The notes: generated from the sequence alone by a model not told the origin. A DNA stretch of 36,473 nt from an uncultured Gemmatimonadota bacterium (GCA_946480295.1 CAMLIT010000037.1:1-36473), one strand, 5' to 3'; shown: positions 18,079-27,935, counted from the stretch's first letter. Made by a program: numbers and translations.

Positions 18079-20829
18079 TTACTCGTTCCTGAGCACCTCC
18101 GCCGGGTCGATTCGTGCCGCCCGCCGGGCCGGTAGCCACATCGCGACCGTCGCGATCGCGAGCACCAGCGCTCCCGACACCGCCAGCGCGGCGCCGTCCA
18201 CAGGACTCACGCCGTACGTGAGGCTGCGCAGCAGGCGGGCGAACGCCAGGAACGCTAGCAGGCCGGCGACGGCGCCCAGCGCCACGATCCGCTCTCCCTG
18301 CACGACGATGCCGCGCGCGGCCCGGGCCGGCGCGAGGCCGAGTGCGATCCGGATGCCGATCTCACGTGAGCGCGAGCCGACGACGTAAGCGATCACGCCA
18401 TAAAGACCGATGATGCCCAGGGCGAGCGTCGCGATCGCGCCGCCCGCGAGCAAAAGCAGCACGAAGCGCGTGCGGCTTCCGGCGGCGCGGACCCGCTCCT
18501 CCATGCTGGCCACGTCGTACACCGGAGTGTCTGGATCGAGCGACCGAATGGCGCGTTCCGCGACGCTCGCGAGCTCCGGTACGTTCCCTATGGTGCGAAG
18601 CACGAATGTCATGGCGCGTGTCCCACGCGGCCAGGTGATGGCCGTGTCGCCGCCCGCATCCTCGTCGAGGTACACCGTTGCCGTCGGTGCGGCGGTGAGT
18701 GACGAATCGCGCACATCATCCACGACGCCGACGATGACGTACCAGACCCGGTACTGTGCCGGACGGATGCGTCGTCCGATAGCCGCCTGGCCGGTGGGGT
18801 CGTCCCAGTAGTGTTGGGCGAAGCCGCGCGAGACGACGGCCTCGCGATCGCCCCGGAGCGCTGTCGCATCGTCGAGCGTGCGGCCGGCGAGGAGCGGAAT
18901 CCGCATCGCAGCGAAGTAGTCGCCGCTCACGGCCGTGTTCACGAACAGCTTGGGGAGCGGGTCCTCGGGACGCCGTGTGCGATCGACGAAGACCGGTGTC
19001 GCACCGTTCCAACCGGACAGCGGCAGCTTCTCGGTGACGGCGACATCCTCGACGCCGGGCAGGCGCGACAAGGTGTCGAGCGCCTCGCGATAGAACCGCG
19101 ACACGTCGACGGCCGTCCGCCACGTGGGCGGCATCACGTCCGTGCGAAGCGTCAGCACGTGGGCGGCATCGAAGCCCGGCCGAACGGCCGCGAGCTGCCA
19201 CAGACTCCGCCCGAGCACCGCCGCGCCTCCAAGGAGCACCACCGACAGCGCCACCTCAGCGGCGACGAAGGCGGCGCGCAGGCGCTGACTGGCGCGCCCG
19301 GCGGTGCCGCCGCGTCCGCCCTCACGAAGGACTCGCGGCATGTCCGCCGACGCGAGGCGCCACGCGCTCAGTCCCGCCGACAGCAGACAGAACGCGGCGA
19401 CCAGCACCAGGCCACACACCACGAGCGGAGAGCCGGCGTGGATCTCGCCCAGGCGCGGAATCACGATCGTCGCGTCGCCGCCCTGCATCGGATCCGGTAA
19501 GGCCGTCGGTCCCAGATGGGTGAGCCACCGGATCGCCGCGTATGCCAACGCGGCGCCAAGCGCTCCGCCGGTGAGCGCAATCAGCGCGCTCTCGGCCGTG
19601 AGGCTGCACCATAGCCGTGCCCGCGACGCGCCGAGCGTTGCCCGCACGACGAACTCCCGCTGCCGCGACTCGGCACGAGCGAGCGCCAACGAGGCCATGT
19701 TGCTCAGCGCGACGAGCAGCAGCAGGCCGACGGTGGCGGCGATCAGCCAGATGATACGCGCGAACCCGCCGATCGCATCATCGCGCATCCGGTGAAGGAC
19801 CACTCTGGCTCCGGTCTGCCGCAGCGCGACGGCCGTCGAGACCCCGGGCCGCTGCTCGGCATATCGCTCCGGCGTGCGGAGGAGGATCTGCTGCAGCTCG
19901 CGTAGCGCCGCGTCGATGGTCACGCCGGAACGTAGCCGGCCGATCGCGCGGAAGTTGAAGCTCCCGAGGTAGGGTCCGCGCGGAATCGAGATCGGCACCC
20001 AGACGCGCACGTCCGACGCGGGAAATGCGAACGAGGTGGGCATCACTCCCACGACCTGTAGCGGGGCGCCGTCGATGTGGATCATCCGCCCGAGCACGTG
20101 CGGATCCGCCGCAAACCGGGCGCGCCAGAAGCTCTCGCTGAGCAGGGCCACCTGTGGCAGGTCGTCGCGTTCCTCGCTCGGCGTGAACAGTCGGCCGATG
20201 AGCGGTCTCGCGCGCAGCGTCGTGAACAGCGAGGCGCTCACCGACGCCACCTTGATGCGCTCGGCGCCGCGCGTTCCATCGCCCAGCGTGAGCGTGTTCA
20301 TGCCGTCGACATACGCGCCGATGGACTCGAACGACCGCGCGCCTCTGTAACTGCGATACGTGCCCGGCGCCTGCTCGACGAGCGCCATGCCCAGACCGGG
20401 GAAGCTGTGCCACAGGCCGACGAGCCGATCGCTGTCGGGGTAGGGAAGGGGGCGCAGCAGCACGGCGTCGACCACCGTGAACACCGCGCTGCCCAGCCCG
20501 ACGGCGAGGGCGACGGTCGCGATCGAAGCGAGCGTGAAGGTGCGGGCCCGCCGGAGCGAGCGCGCGGCGACGCGCAGCTGAGCGAGGTGATCGAGGAGGG
20601 CGAGCCCGCGCACGTCGCGGCTCTCGTCCTTGATCCGCTCCACGCCGCCGAAGGCCACGAGCGCCGCACGCCGCGCCTCGCCGGGGCTCATGCCGGCGGC
20701 GATGTTGGCCGTCGTCTGGCTCTCGATGTGGTCCCGGAGCTCATCCTCGAGCTCCTGCTCCGCCGCGCGCCTGCGAAGGAGCGCACGTACGCGAACCCGA
20801 AGGCCGTACCACCAGCGCTCGATACCCAT
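18079..20829 (-). CDS. ADOP-type ABC transporter permease (MacB/FtsX family), ADOP-3
   Basis: A 916-residue duplicated FtsX-type permease. The prefix differs from the other two (LRRRAAEQELEDELRDHIESQTTANIAAGMSPGEARRAALVAFGG, roughly residues 20-62). TM1 ends in ALAVGLGSAVFTVVDAVLLRPLPYPDSDR. The middle FtsX block contains ALSNMASLALARAESRQREFVVRATLGASRARL, and the last block has LYGVIAYVVGSRSREIGIRIALGLAPARA. The stop is TAA at 18081-18079, and the ending RIDPAEVLRNE is typical. The ATG follows the PadR stop after 1 nt, so translation is coupled. Sequence differences from ADOP-1 and ADOP-2, and a different operator type upstream, place it in a separate sub-lineage. No ATPase partner is present. 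Function inferred only from family. Confidence 0.88.
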   Translation of the reverse strand: MGIERWWYGLRVRVRALLRRRAAEQELEDELRDHIESQTTANIAAGMSPGEARRAALVAFGGVERIKDESRDVRGLALLDHLAQLRVAARSLRRARTFTLASIATVALAVGLGSAVFTVVDAVLLRPLPYPDSDRLVGLWHSFPGLGMALVEQAPGTYRSYRGARSFESIGAYVDGMNTLTLGDGTRGAERIKVASVSASLFTTLRARPLIGRLFTPSEERDDLPQVALLSESFWRARFAADPHVLGRMIHIDGAPLQVVGVMPTSFAFPASDVRVWVPISIPRGPYLGSFNFRAIGRLRSGVTIDAALRELQQILLRTPERYAEQRPGVSTAVALRQTGARVVLHRMRDDAIGGFARIIWLIAATVGLLLLVALSNMASLALARAESRQREFVVRATLGASRARLWCSLTAESALIALTGGALGAALAYAAIRWLTHLGPTALPDPMQGGDATIVIPRLGEIHAGSPLVVCGLVLVAAFCLLSAGLSAWRLASADMPRVLREGGRGGTAGRASQRLRAAFVAAEVALSVVLLGGAAVLGRSLWQLAAVRPGFDAAHVLTLRTDVMPPTWRTAVDVSRFYREALDTLSRLPGVEDVAVTEKLPLSGWNGATPVFVDRTRRPEDPLPKLFVNTAVSGDYFAAMRIPLLAGRTLDDATALRGDREAVVSRGFAQHYWDDPTGQAAIGRRIRPAQYRVWYVIVGVVDDVRDSSLTAAPTATVYLDEDAGGDTAITWPRGTRAMTFVLRTIGNVPELASVAERAIRSLDPDTPVYDVASMEERVRAAGSRTRFVLLLLAGGAIATLALGIIGLYGVIAYVVGSRSREIGIRIALGLAPARAARGIVVQGERIVALGAVAGLLAFLAFARLLRSLTYGVSPVDGAALAVSGALVLAIATVAMWLPARRAARIDPAEVLRNE

Positions 20830-20830
20830 G

Positions 20831-21166
20831 TCACGCCTCCTGCAGCCGCACCACGGCGGTGATGGCGCGGGCGAGGCGCTCCCAGTTGCCGGTCTCGATC
20901 TGCAGCTGCTTCCGGCCGGCGCGGGTGAGCGAGTAGAACTTTGCGCGGCGGTTGTTCTCGGTCTGGCGCCACTCGGCCGTGATCCAGCCTTCCTGCTCGA
21001 GTTTGTGGAGGGCGGGGTAGAGCGAGCCGTCGCTCACCTGGAGGACGTCCTTCGACAGCTGCTTGAGCCGCTGGCTGATCGCCCAGCCGTTCAGCGGCTC
21101 GAGGGCGAGCATTTTGAGGACGAGCAGGTCGAGCGTGCCCTGCACGAGGTCGGCGGGACGACTCAG
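20831..21166 (-). CDS. PadR-family transcriptional regulator of ADOP-3, probable CTG start
   Basis: A PadR winged-helix protein: QGTLDLLVLKMLALEPLNGWAISQRL, then VSDGSLYPALHKLEQEGWITAEW as recognition region, then RRAKFYSLTRAGRKQLQ. The usual family N-terminus (SRPADLVQGTLD) is encoded upstream of GTG 21145. In that extension an in-frame TAA lies further upstream, and between it and GTG 21145 there is no ATG, GTG or TTG. CTG at 21166-21164 lies 8 nt after GAGGAG (21180-21175), an ideal spacing. I therefore take CTG as the start (111 residues); GTG 21145 would lose conserved residues. It is likely a repressor of itself and of ADOP-3, which begins 1 nt after its stop. Confidence 0.85.
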   Translation of the reverse strand: MSRPADLVQGTLDLLVLKMLALEPLNGWAISQRLKQLSKDVLQVSDGSLYPALHKLEQEGWITAEWRQTENNRRAKFYSLTRAGRKQLQIETGNWERLARAITAVVRLQEA

Positions 21167-21179
21167 GGGTGGTACTCCT

Positions 21180-21220
21180 CTCGGTTACCGAGGCAACAAT
21201 ACGGGCGCTCCCCTCGGTAA
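21180..21220. promoter_or_regulatory. Inverted-repeat operator candidate upstream of the ADOP-3 padR
   Basis: CTCGGT-T-ACCGAG (21180-21192) is a perfect 6-bp inverted repeat. A third half-site, CCTCGGTAA (21212-21220), forms a longer perfect inverted repeat with TTACCGAGG (21185-21193) across 18 nt. The array sits directly upstream of the PadR ribosome-binding site, overlapping its first base. It differs from the ATGT-N4-ACAT motif of the other two modules, suggesting separate specificity. Confidence 0.5.
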
Positions 21221-21471
21221 GCAAGAGGAAGGGGCGATGGGCAGCCGCCAGCGCCCTTGGTCGCGCGCCGTGCGAAGAGCGCGGCCAGCGTGGCGGGCGA
21301 GCCCACGTCGCGTTCCGTCGAGGCGATCGGAAGATGGCTCGGTCAACGGCGGTGCCATGCTGACGGCCACGGGAAGGGAATCGGACCGGCTCACGATAGG
21401 TGATGCACGGCGCAGACGAAGGCTTATACCCTCGAGGCGACGCCTGCCGCAAAACCGGCCGAAGGTCGCCC

Positions 21472-21489
21472 GGCGAGGGATCCCTCGCC
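21472..21489. repeat. Perfect 18-bp palindrome
   Basis: GGCGAGGGATCCCTCGCC equals its reverse complement over all 18 bases; the flanking bases (C and T) do not extend it. It could be a protein-binding site or a cruciform. It is about 440 nt from the helix-turn-helix gene of the putative integrated element. No function is assigned. Confidence 0.5.
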
Positions 21490-21929
21490 TATGGCGGCCT
21501 TGTGATCCACTGGCGGCTGAAAAAGATGCGGTGCCGCAGCATGGCAGCGACTCGCACGAGACCTCCCGCGGTTGAGCGCCGAGTTGGTGGGCGCGTCGCG
21601 CCGGCGCGCCGTCCCGCGGGCCGTCAGGGACAAGCTCCTCGAGGGCCACAATGGCCCGGTGCCCCCTTGACGCGCCGGTCGGAACGGCCCCGCGTGACGC
21701 GCTCGGCAGTCACGCGCCGAAGCGCATAACCCGATGGCGGGACGAGCACTACACCGCCGCCGAGTGGCTCGAGCGGAAGGTCGGGCCGCTTGCGAGTCCG
21801 CTGATGATGGGGGGTTGCGGGTGTGGGGTGGAGGTCTCCTACCCTGCGGAGTGCGCCGCCCTGCCGGGCCCCAAGCTAGGGGCCGACCCGCCCGATCGGG
21901 TAGGGTGGTCCACACCCGCCTCCCGGCCG

Positions 21930-22415
21930 ATGCCGCTCACCCCCGACACCGACACGCTCGAGCAGGATCTGACACCCGCGCAGCTCGCGCACCGGTGGCA
22001 GATCAAGGCCGCCACCATCGTCAGATGGGCGGGCCTAGGCTACATCGAGGGGGCGGAGCAGCGCGGGCGGCTCTGGCGCTTCCGCCCCGACGCCCGTTAC
22101 GTCGGCCCGGACGTGGGCGCGACGCCGCTGGCGACGCTCGAGCGCCGCGCCCGGCGCGAGCGCGCGGAGGCACGCGCCGCGGGCTTCACGCCGAGCGCAA
22201 TCCCGAGCCACGGGACGCCGGAGCGCCCGACCGCCCAGGCTGCCCAGAGTCGCGCGAACAAGCGCGCGCGCTCCACACCGCGCGCCCCGAGTCGCGGCGG
22301 CACGAGCGCGAAGAACAGCGGTGGCAGCTCCGCCTCGGGCGGCATCACGTCGGGGTCGCAGCTGCGCCGCGTGTCGCTGGCCGTCTCGGTGCCCGCGTCG
22401 AGCTTCATGCGCTGA
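21930..22415 (+). CDS. Small helix-turn-helix protein, excisionase-like
   Basis: A protein of 161 residues if started at ATG 21930. Residues about 12-55 (LTPAQLAHRWQIKAATIVRWAGLG, then a wing ending RGRLWRFRPD) fit the MerR/excisionase-type helix-turn-helix found in phage and integrative-element DNA-binding proteins. The C-terminal 90 residues are low-complexity, rich in Arg, Ala, Ser and Thr, without recognisable structure. The 3' part overlaps the end of the convergent recombinase gene by 319 nt, so one of the two C-termini may be annotated too long. Proximity to a tyrosine recombinase suggests a directionality factor or element regulator. An upstream in-frame start at 21651 would add 93 residues of no clear character. 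Confidence 0.55.
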   Translation: MPLTPDTDTLEQDLTPAQLAHRWQIKAATIVRWAGLGYIEGAEQRGRLWRFRPDARYVGPDVGATPLATLERRARRERAEARAAGFTPSAIPSHGTPERPTAQAAQSRANKRARSTPRAPSRGGTSAKNSGGSSASGGITSGSQLRRVSLAVSVPASSFMR

Positions 22416-23947
22416 GTCGCCGCGGCCGCCTCCAGTCGGGCATTCACGCCCGCCATGTAGGCCTGATAGAGGCGCGCGCGCAGCAGGCCGCGCCCCTTGA
22501 ACGGCGGGTCCAGGACCGCCGGCGGCTCCGACAGCACGGGGATGTCCCACCACACCATCGCGCGCGCCCGCTGGCGTTCTTCCAGCTCGTGCTCGATGCG
22601 GCGCGCCGCCTCGAAATCGAGTTCCTTGAGGCCGTAGTAGATCCGGCGGTCGTGGTAGTAGACATCCGACAGCATCTTGAGGTCTTTGTGCCCCAGCTCG
22701 CGCGCGAGCTTCATTGGGTGGACGGGCACTACCTGGCCTAACGCGTCCTCAACCACCATGGAGGCGCGGATCGTCGCGTAGGTGTGGCGCAGGTCGTGGG
22801 TGCGGACTTGGCGGATGCCCGAATCGCAGCACGTCATCCGCAGGCCCGTCTCGATCTTGCGATACATCCGCTCGCCCAACGCCGTTTTCGGCATTGGGTC
22901 CTTCCGCTTGTCCTTGCGGTCGTGTCCCTTGAACCGTGGCGGCGCGGGGAACAACAGATGATCGGGCTTCCGTCCACGGAGCAGCGGCACGAGATACGGC
23001 AACAGCGCCCGCTGTATCGGGATGGTCCGTCGTGAGGGCTTGTTCTTGAGCCGTCGGTGGCTATGCGGCCTCACTTCGATCGTCATAGTGCGTAGGTCCA
23101 CATCCTTCACGAGCAGCCCCGCGCACTCGGACCAGCGCATGCCCGTGTAGAGCAGCGTCGCGACGAGCGGCAAGAGGTGGGGATTCGTGCGCGCGCGGTC
23201 GGGCTCCGTCGCCAAGAGCCAGTCGAGCAGCCGCCCGCACTCGGCGGCGGTGAGGGCGGTGCCCCGGAACTGCGCTTCCAGGATCTGCTCGCGCAGGCGC
23301 TTCATCGCAGGGTGGCGACGCCACGGGTGATGATGCAGGTGTCCGGTGTCCTCGCACCACGTGAGCCAACCGACGAGCACGCGCCCCATGCGGTGTAGCG
23401 TGCCCGCACCGATCAACGCGCCCGACTTCTTGGGGATCGTCGCGAGTTCGTCGAGCACCTCCTGGAACATCGGCCGCGTGAGCTGGTCGGCGTAGGAGAT
23501 GGCTGATAGCGTCTTCGTCCCCAGGGCCCGCTCGAGCGTCCGCTGGACGACGGCCACCGCGCGCTCGGGACGTGGCGTGGTGCGGGCCTGGTCGCGCGCG
23601 ACGACCTCGAGGAACATTCGCGCGAGCGCTTCGAGCGTCGGGACCGGCGCGACGGCGGTGCGCGTGGTGACCGCGCGTGTGACCGCGACATCCAGCCGGC
23701 GCTGGAGCTCCTCTTTGCGCGCGTCGTAGCACCAGATCGCCTGGCCTAGACAGGTGACGCCGTGGGCCATGCCGGGGATCGTGAGCGCTTGACGCTGGCG
23801 CTCCGCGATCATGCGATACGGCGTGCTGCGCCAGTCGGCATGGTAGCGGCCATTGCGTGCGTAGATCGCGCGGGTGCCGACAGCCACCTCCGCAGTGACT
23901 CCCTTGAGCTCCTTGCAGTGGCGGCAGTCGTCTCGATTGTCTAGCAT
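22097..23947 (-). CDS. Tyrosine recombinase / phage-type integrase
   Basis: A protein of 616 residues from ATG 23947. The N-terminal part has a C-x2-C pair (CRHC, residues 8-11) and a core-binding region (about 100-215). The catalytic domain (about 230-450) shows R271 in YTGMRWSEC, K303 as candidate beta-hairpin lysine, H384-x-x-R387 in HDLRHTY, H420 in ELGHKD, and Y430 or Y431 in SDVYYHD as nucleophile. It therefore looks active and should cut and rejoin DNA at an attachment site. A further 160 residues follow the catalytic domain, unusually long for the family; the last part is Arg/Ala-rich and lies opposite the helix-turn-helix gene. The 5' end lies 130 nt from the comEC remnant, consistent with an integrase gene at the edge of the element it mobilises. 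Confidence 0.88.
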   Translation of the reverse strand: MLDNRDDCRHCKELKGVTAEVAVGTRAIYARNGRYHADWRSTPYRMIAERQRQALTIPGMAHGVTCLGQAIWCYDARKEELQRRLDVAVTRAVTTRTAVAPVPTLEALARMFLEVVARDQARTTPRPERAVAVVQRTLERALGTKTLSAISYADQLTRPMFQEVLDELATIPKKSGALIGAGTLHRMGRVLVGWLTWCEDTGHLHHHPWRRHPAMKRLREQILEAQFRGTALTAAECGRLLDWLLATEPDRARTNPHLLPLVATLLYTGMRWSECAGLLVKDVDLRTMTIEVRPHSHRRLKNKPSRRTIPIQRALLPYLVPLLRGRKPDHLLFPAPPRFKGHDRKDKRKDPMPKTALGERMYRKIETGLRMTCCDSGIRQVRTHDLRHTYATIRASMVVEDALGQVVPVHPMKLARELGHKDLKMLSDVYYHDRRIYYGLKELDFEAARRIEHELEERQRARAMVWWDIPVLSEPPAVLDPPFKGRGLLRARLYQAYMAGVNARLEAAAATQRMKLDAGTETASDTRRSCDPDVMPPEAELPPLFFALVPPRLGARGVERARLFARLWAAWAVGRSGVPWLGIALGVKPAARASARSRRARRSSVASGVAPTSGPT

Positions 23948-24063
23948 CTCTGGGGTCCGTTGTGGGTCGCCAGGAGGACGATCTGGGGCGCGGACGCGGC
24001 ACGATTCCTGGCACAGCGCCCAGATGCCACTCCGGCATGCGTTGTGGCGCAACGACATGCGAA

Positions 24064-24084
24064 CCACTCGCAAGACACCACGGC
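24064..24084. mobile_element. Candidate attachment junction of an integrated element in comEC
   Basis: Left of about 24,076 the sequence does not read as ComEC in any frame; from 24,076 rightward it does, starting in the conserved HHGS motif. The recombinase gene starts 130 nt to the left. This is the pattern of an attR junction with comEC as target. The core cannot be defined because no second copy was found in the window; the other end is probably beyond the left edge. Confidence 0.4.
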
Positions 24085-24330
24085 AGCGCGACGAGCAGCA
24101 GCGCCGAGTTCCTGGACGCGGTGCGGCCCCGGCTGGCGCTGATCTCGGTGGGGGCCGGCAACACGTATGGTCATCCGAGCACCAGCGTCCTCGAGGCCCT
24201 CGCCGAACGGGGTGCACAAGTGTTGCGCACCGACCTCACCGGCACCGTGGTCGTTCGGACCGACGGTACGCACCTCTTCGTCCAGGCCCACGGCGACTCA
24301 TGGCAGCTCCCCGCTTCCTCCACCCCCTGA
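24076..24330 (+). pseudogene. comEC: 3' remnant of comEC (DNA-uptake channel protein)
   Basis: This is the last 84 codons of a ComEC/Rec2 protein: HHGSATSSSAEFLDAVRPR, then LALISVGAGNTYGHPS and an end with VVVRTDGTHLFV. These belong to the C-terminal metallo-beta-lactamase-like domain of ComEC. The HHGS motif is normally preceded by several hundred residues, including the membrane channel; here it is preceded by DNA without ComEC features, so the gene is cut. ComEC carries single-stranded DNA across the inner membrane during natural transformation, and this copy cannot do so. The 3' end overlaps the next gene by 31 nt, the intact arrangement expected at the original locus. Confidence 0.75.
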
Positions 24331-24674
24331 TCGGCCGGCCGCTGGAGCTTCCCGCGGAGCTCGTGCGGCGCTATCCGGAGCTGGCGGAGGCGCACTGGCG
24401 CCGCGGGGGGGTGCTCGTGCGCCTCGGCGGGTGGTTCCTCGGGGAGCGGAGCGTCGCGGCGATCACCCTGTGGCGCGTGGTCTGGCTCGCGCCGGACGTC
24501 CCCTGCGCCGCGGAACTGCTCTTGCACGAGTGGCGTCACGTTCATCAGTTCGCCGCCAGCGCCGGCTTTCCGTTCCTGTACGTGTGGGAGAGTCTGCGCC
24601 GCGGCTATTTTCACAACCGCTACGAGGCCGACGCTCGCGCCTACGCAGCGCGCCGCCTCCACGGGTCGGGCTGA
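24300..24674 (+). CDS. Small putative HExxH zinc metallopeptidase-like protein
   Basis: A protein of 124 residues. It contains LLLHEWRHVHQF with H76-E77-x-x-H80, the HExxH zinc/catalytic motif, and E109 in NRYEADARAYA as a plausible third zinc ligand about 29 residues later. No signal peptide is evident; helices around 85-105 are moderately hydrophobic. The gene overlaps the comEC end by 31 nt and precedes fbp by 23 nt, so it was probably expressed with comEC before the disruption. Small 'HEWRH' proteins of this type resemble the DUF4157-like zinc-binding domain, but I cannot name the family with confidence; enzymatic activity is inference from the motif alone. Confidence 0.7.
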   Translation: MAAPRFLHPLIGRPLELPAELVRRYPELAEAHWRRGGVLVRLGGWFLGERSVAAITLWRVVWLAPDVPCAAELLLHEWRHVHQFAASAGFPFLYVWESLRRGYFHNRYEADARAYAARRLHGSG

Positions 24675-24697
24675 CCAACGACCAGAGGACCGTCCAG

Positions 24698-25723
<1,026 letters not shown>

Positions 25724-25724
25724 C

Positions 25725-25748
25725 GGCGCGCCGGCGCGCCGGCGCGCC
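25725..25748. repeat. Three tandem copies of the palindromic octamer GGCGCGCC
   Basis: GGCGCGCC occurs three times head to tail directly after the fbp stop. The unit is its own reverse complement, so the array can form alternative hairpins. It abuts the left arm of the TTGGTCA repeat. It could act in termination or simply be part of the repeat-rich spacer. Confidence 0.7.
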
Positions 25749-25749
25749 G

Positions 25750-25774
25750 TTGGTCGTTGGTCATTGGTCATTGG
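25750..25774. repeat. Heptamer repeat, TTGGTCA class, left arm
   Basis: The units are TTGGTCG, TTGGTCA, TTGGTCA and a partial TTGG, exactly 7 bp apart. It lies 3' of the four-helix-bundle gene. A divergent inverted copy (26299-26320) lies 5' of that gene, and a related pair occurs at 31081-31175. Confidence 0.8.
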
Positions 25775-25802
25775 CCGGCCCCGGGATGCTCCTGGGGCCC
25801 GC

Positions 25803-26174
25803 TCAGCTCTCATGGCGCGCCGCGGGTGACAGCCGACTGATGAGCGCGTGAAGCATCCGCGCGATCTGGTCTGCGTTCTCTGACAGGTCCTCGCCCGCCG
25901 GCGCGGAGAGATAGCCGATTGCTCGCGCGACGATGAGGTGGTGCCGGACTTCACTCGCGGAACCGAGTGCGATGTGCAGGAATCGGCGAAGGTCAGCGGT
26001 GCTCCCGCGCCCGCATCCCTCGGCGATGTTCGCGCCGATCGACTCCGCGGACGAGCGAAGTTGCGCCGCCAGGCCGTAGCGTTCCTCGGCTGGGAATTGG
26101 CGAGTGGCTCTGTAGATTGCCACCGTCAGCCTGAGCGCAGCCTGCCAGACGCGCAGTTGCTGGAAATCTTGCAT
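25803..26174 (-). CDS. Four-helix-bundle protein, S23/23S-rRNA-intervening-sequence family
   Basis: A protein of 123 residues. From ATG 26174 it reads MQDFQQLRVWQAALRL, then YRATRQFPAEERYGLAAQLRSSAESIGANIAEGCGRGS, the hallmark of the S23/IVP four-helix-bundle family, with the conserved FPAEERYGL at 27-35 and SIGANIAEG at 45-53. The family was first found encoded within intervening sequences of 23S rRNA genes and is also related to the Avd proteins of diversity-generating retroelements. It forms oligomeric helical bundles with a basic surface; its function when free-standing is unknown. Here it is not inside an rRNA gene: it lies alone between fbp and the mutase gene, on the opposite strand, with inverted heptamer repeats on both sides. 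No reverse transcriptase is nearby. Confidence 0.88.
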   Translation of the reverse strand: MQDFQQLRVWQAALRLTVAIYRATRQFPAEERYGLAAQLRSSAESIGANIAEGCGRGSTADLRRFLHIALGSASEVRHHLIVARAIGYLSAPAGEDLSENADQIARMLHALISRLSPAARHES

Positions 26175-26298
26175 GCGATGCTCTCGGTCGACGGCAGCAT
26201 CGGCAGATCGGAGCGCGAGCCCGCAATCGATCGATTTCGCGCCGGCCGAATCGCACGCCAGGGCGCGTGCTCGCGCGCGTTGCATACCGAGCGGCTCG

Positions 26299-26320
26299 CC
26301 AACAACGAATAACCAATGAC
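26299..26320. repeat. Heptamer-like repeat, right arm (inverted relative to 25750-25774)
   Basis: CCAACAACGAATAACCAATGAC is a degenerate run of the complementary class (ACCAATG/GACCAAC). It lies upstream of the four-helix-bundle gene and 14 nt before the mutase start codon. The preceding GAGCGGCTCGCCAAC matches GAGCGGTTCGCCAAC at 31,136-31,150 with one difference. Confidence 0.6.
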
Positions 26321-26334
26321 GCCGTTCCCGCTTC

Positions 26335-27921
<1,587 letters not shown>

Positions 27922-27935
27922 TGTCGCGGGAGGCG

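Larger units (their letters stand above)
21167..21929. other. 763-nt region without a convincing gene
   Basis: Apart from the PadR operator array at its left end and an 18-bp palindrome (21472-21489), I find no gene here. Open frames exist, including an in-frame upstream extension of the helix-turn-helix gene from 21651, but they lack recognisable motifs and good ribosome-binding sites. The stretch lies between the ADOP-3 module and the recombinase and may include an element boundary; no copy of the comEC junction sequence was found in it. Confidence 0.4.
25750..26320 (-). mobile_element. Candidate repeat-bounded four-helix-bundle gene unit
   Basis: The S23-type gene is bracketed by inverted heptamer repeats. 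The spacer at 31081-31190 shows recognisable versions of both flanks (left TTGGTCGTTGGT and a following CTCGGGA/CCCGGGA segment; right GAGCGG-TCGCCAAC, then CCAAT and CACGCC/GACGCC) but no gene. Together these suggest a unit that exists in filled and empty forms. No transposase is encoded, and no target-site duplication could be defined. Confidence 0.35.

Noticed and set aside
20848..20865. Possible second attachment core (GCACCACGGCGG) resembling the comEC junction CACCACGGCAGC
   Set aside because: It lies inside the PadR coding sequence, encodes conserved-looking residues, and matches for only 10 bases, as expected by chance in GC-rich DNA.
25803..26174. Avd accessory gene of a diversity-generating retroelement
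   Set aside because: The fold family is shared, but there is no reverse transcriptase, template repeat or variable target gene nearby, and the sequence is closest to the S23 rRNA-intervening type.
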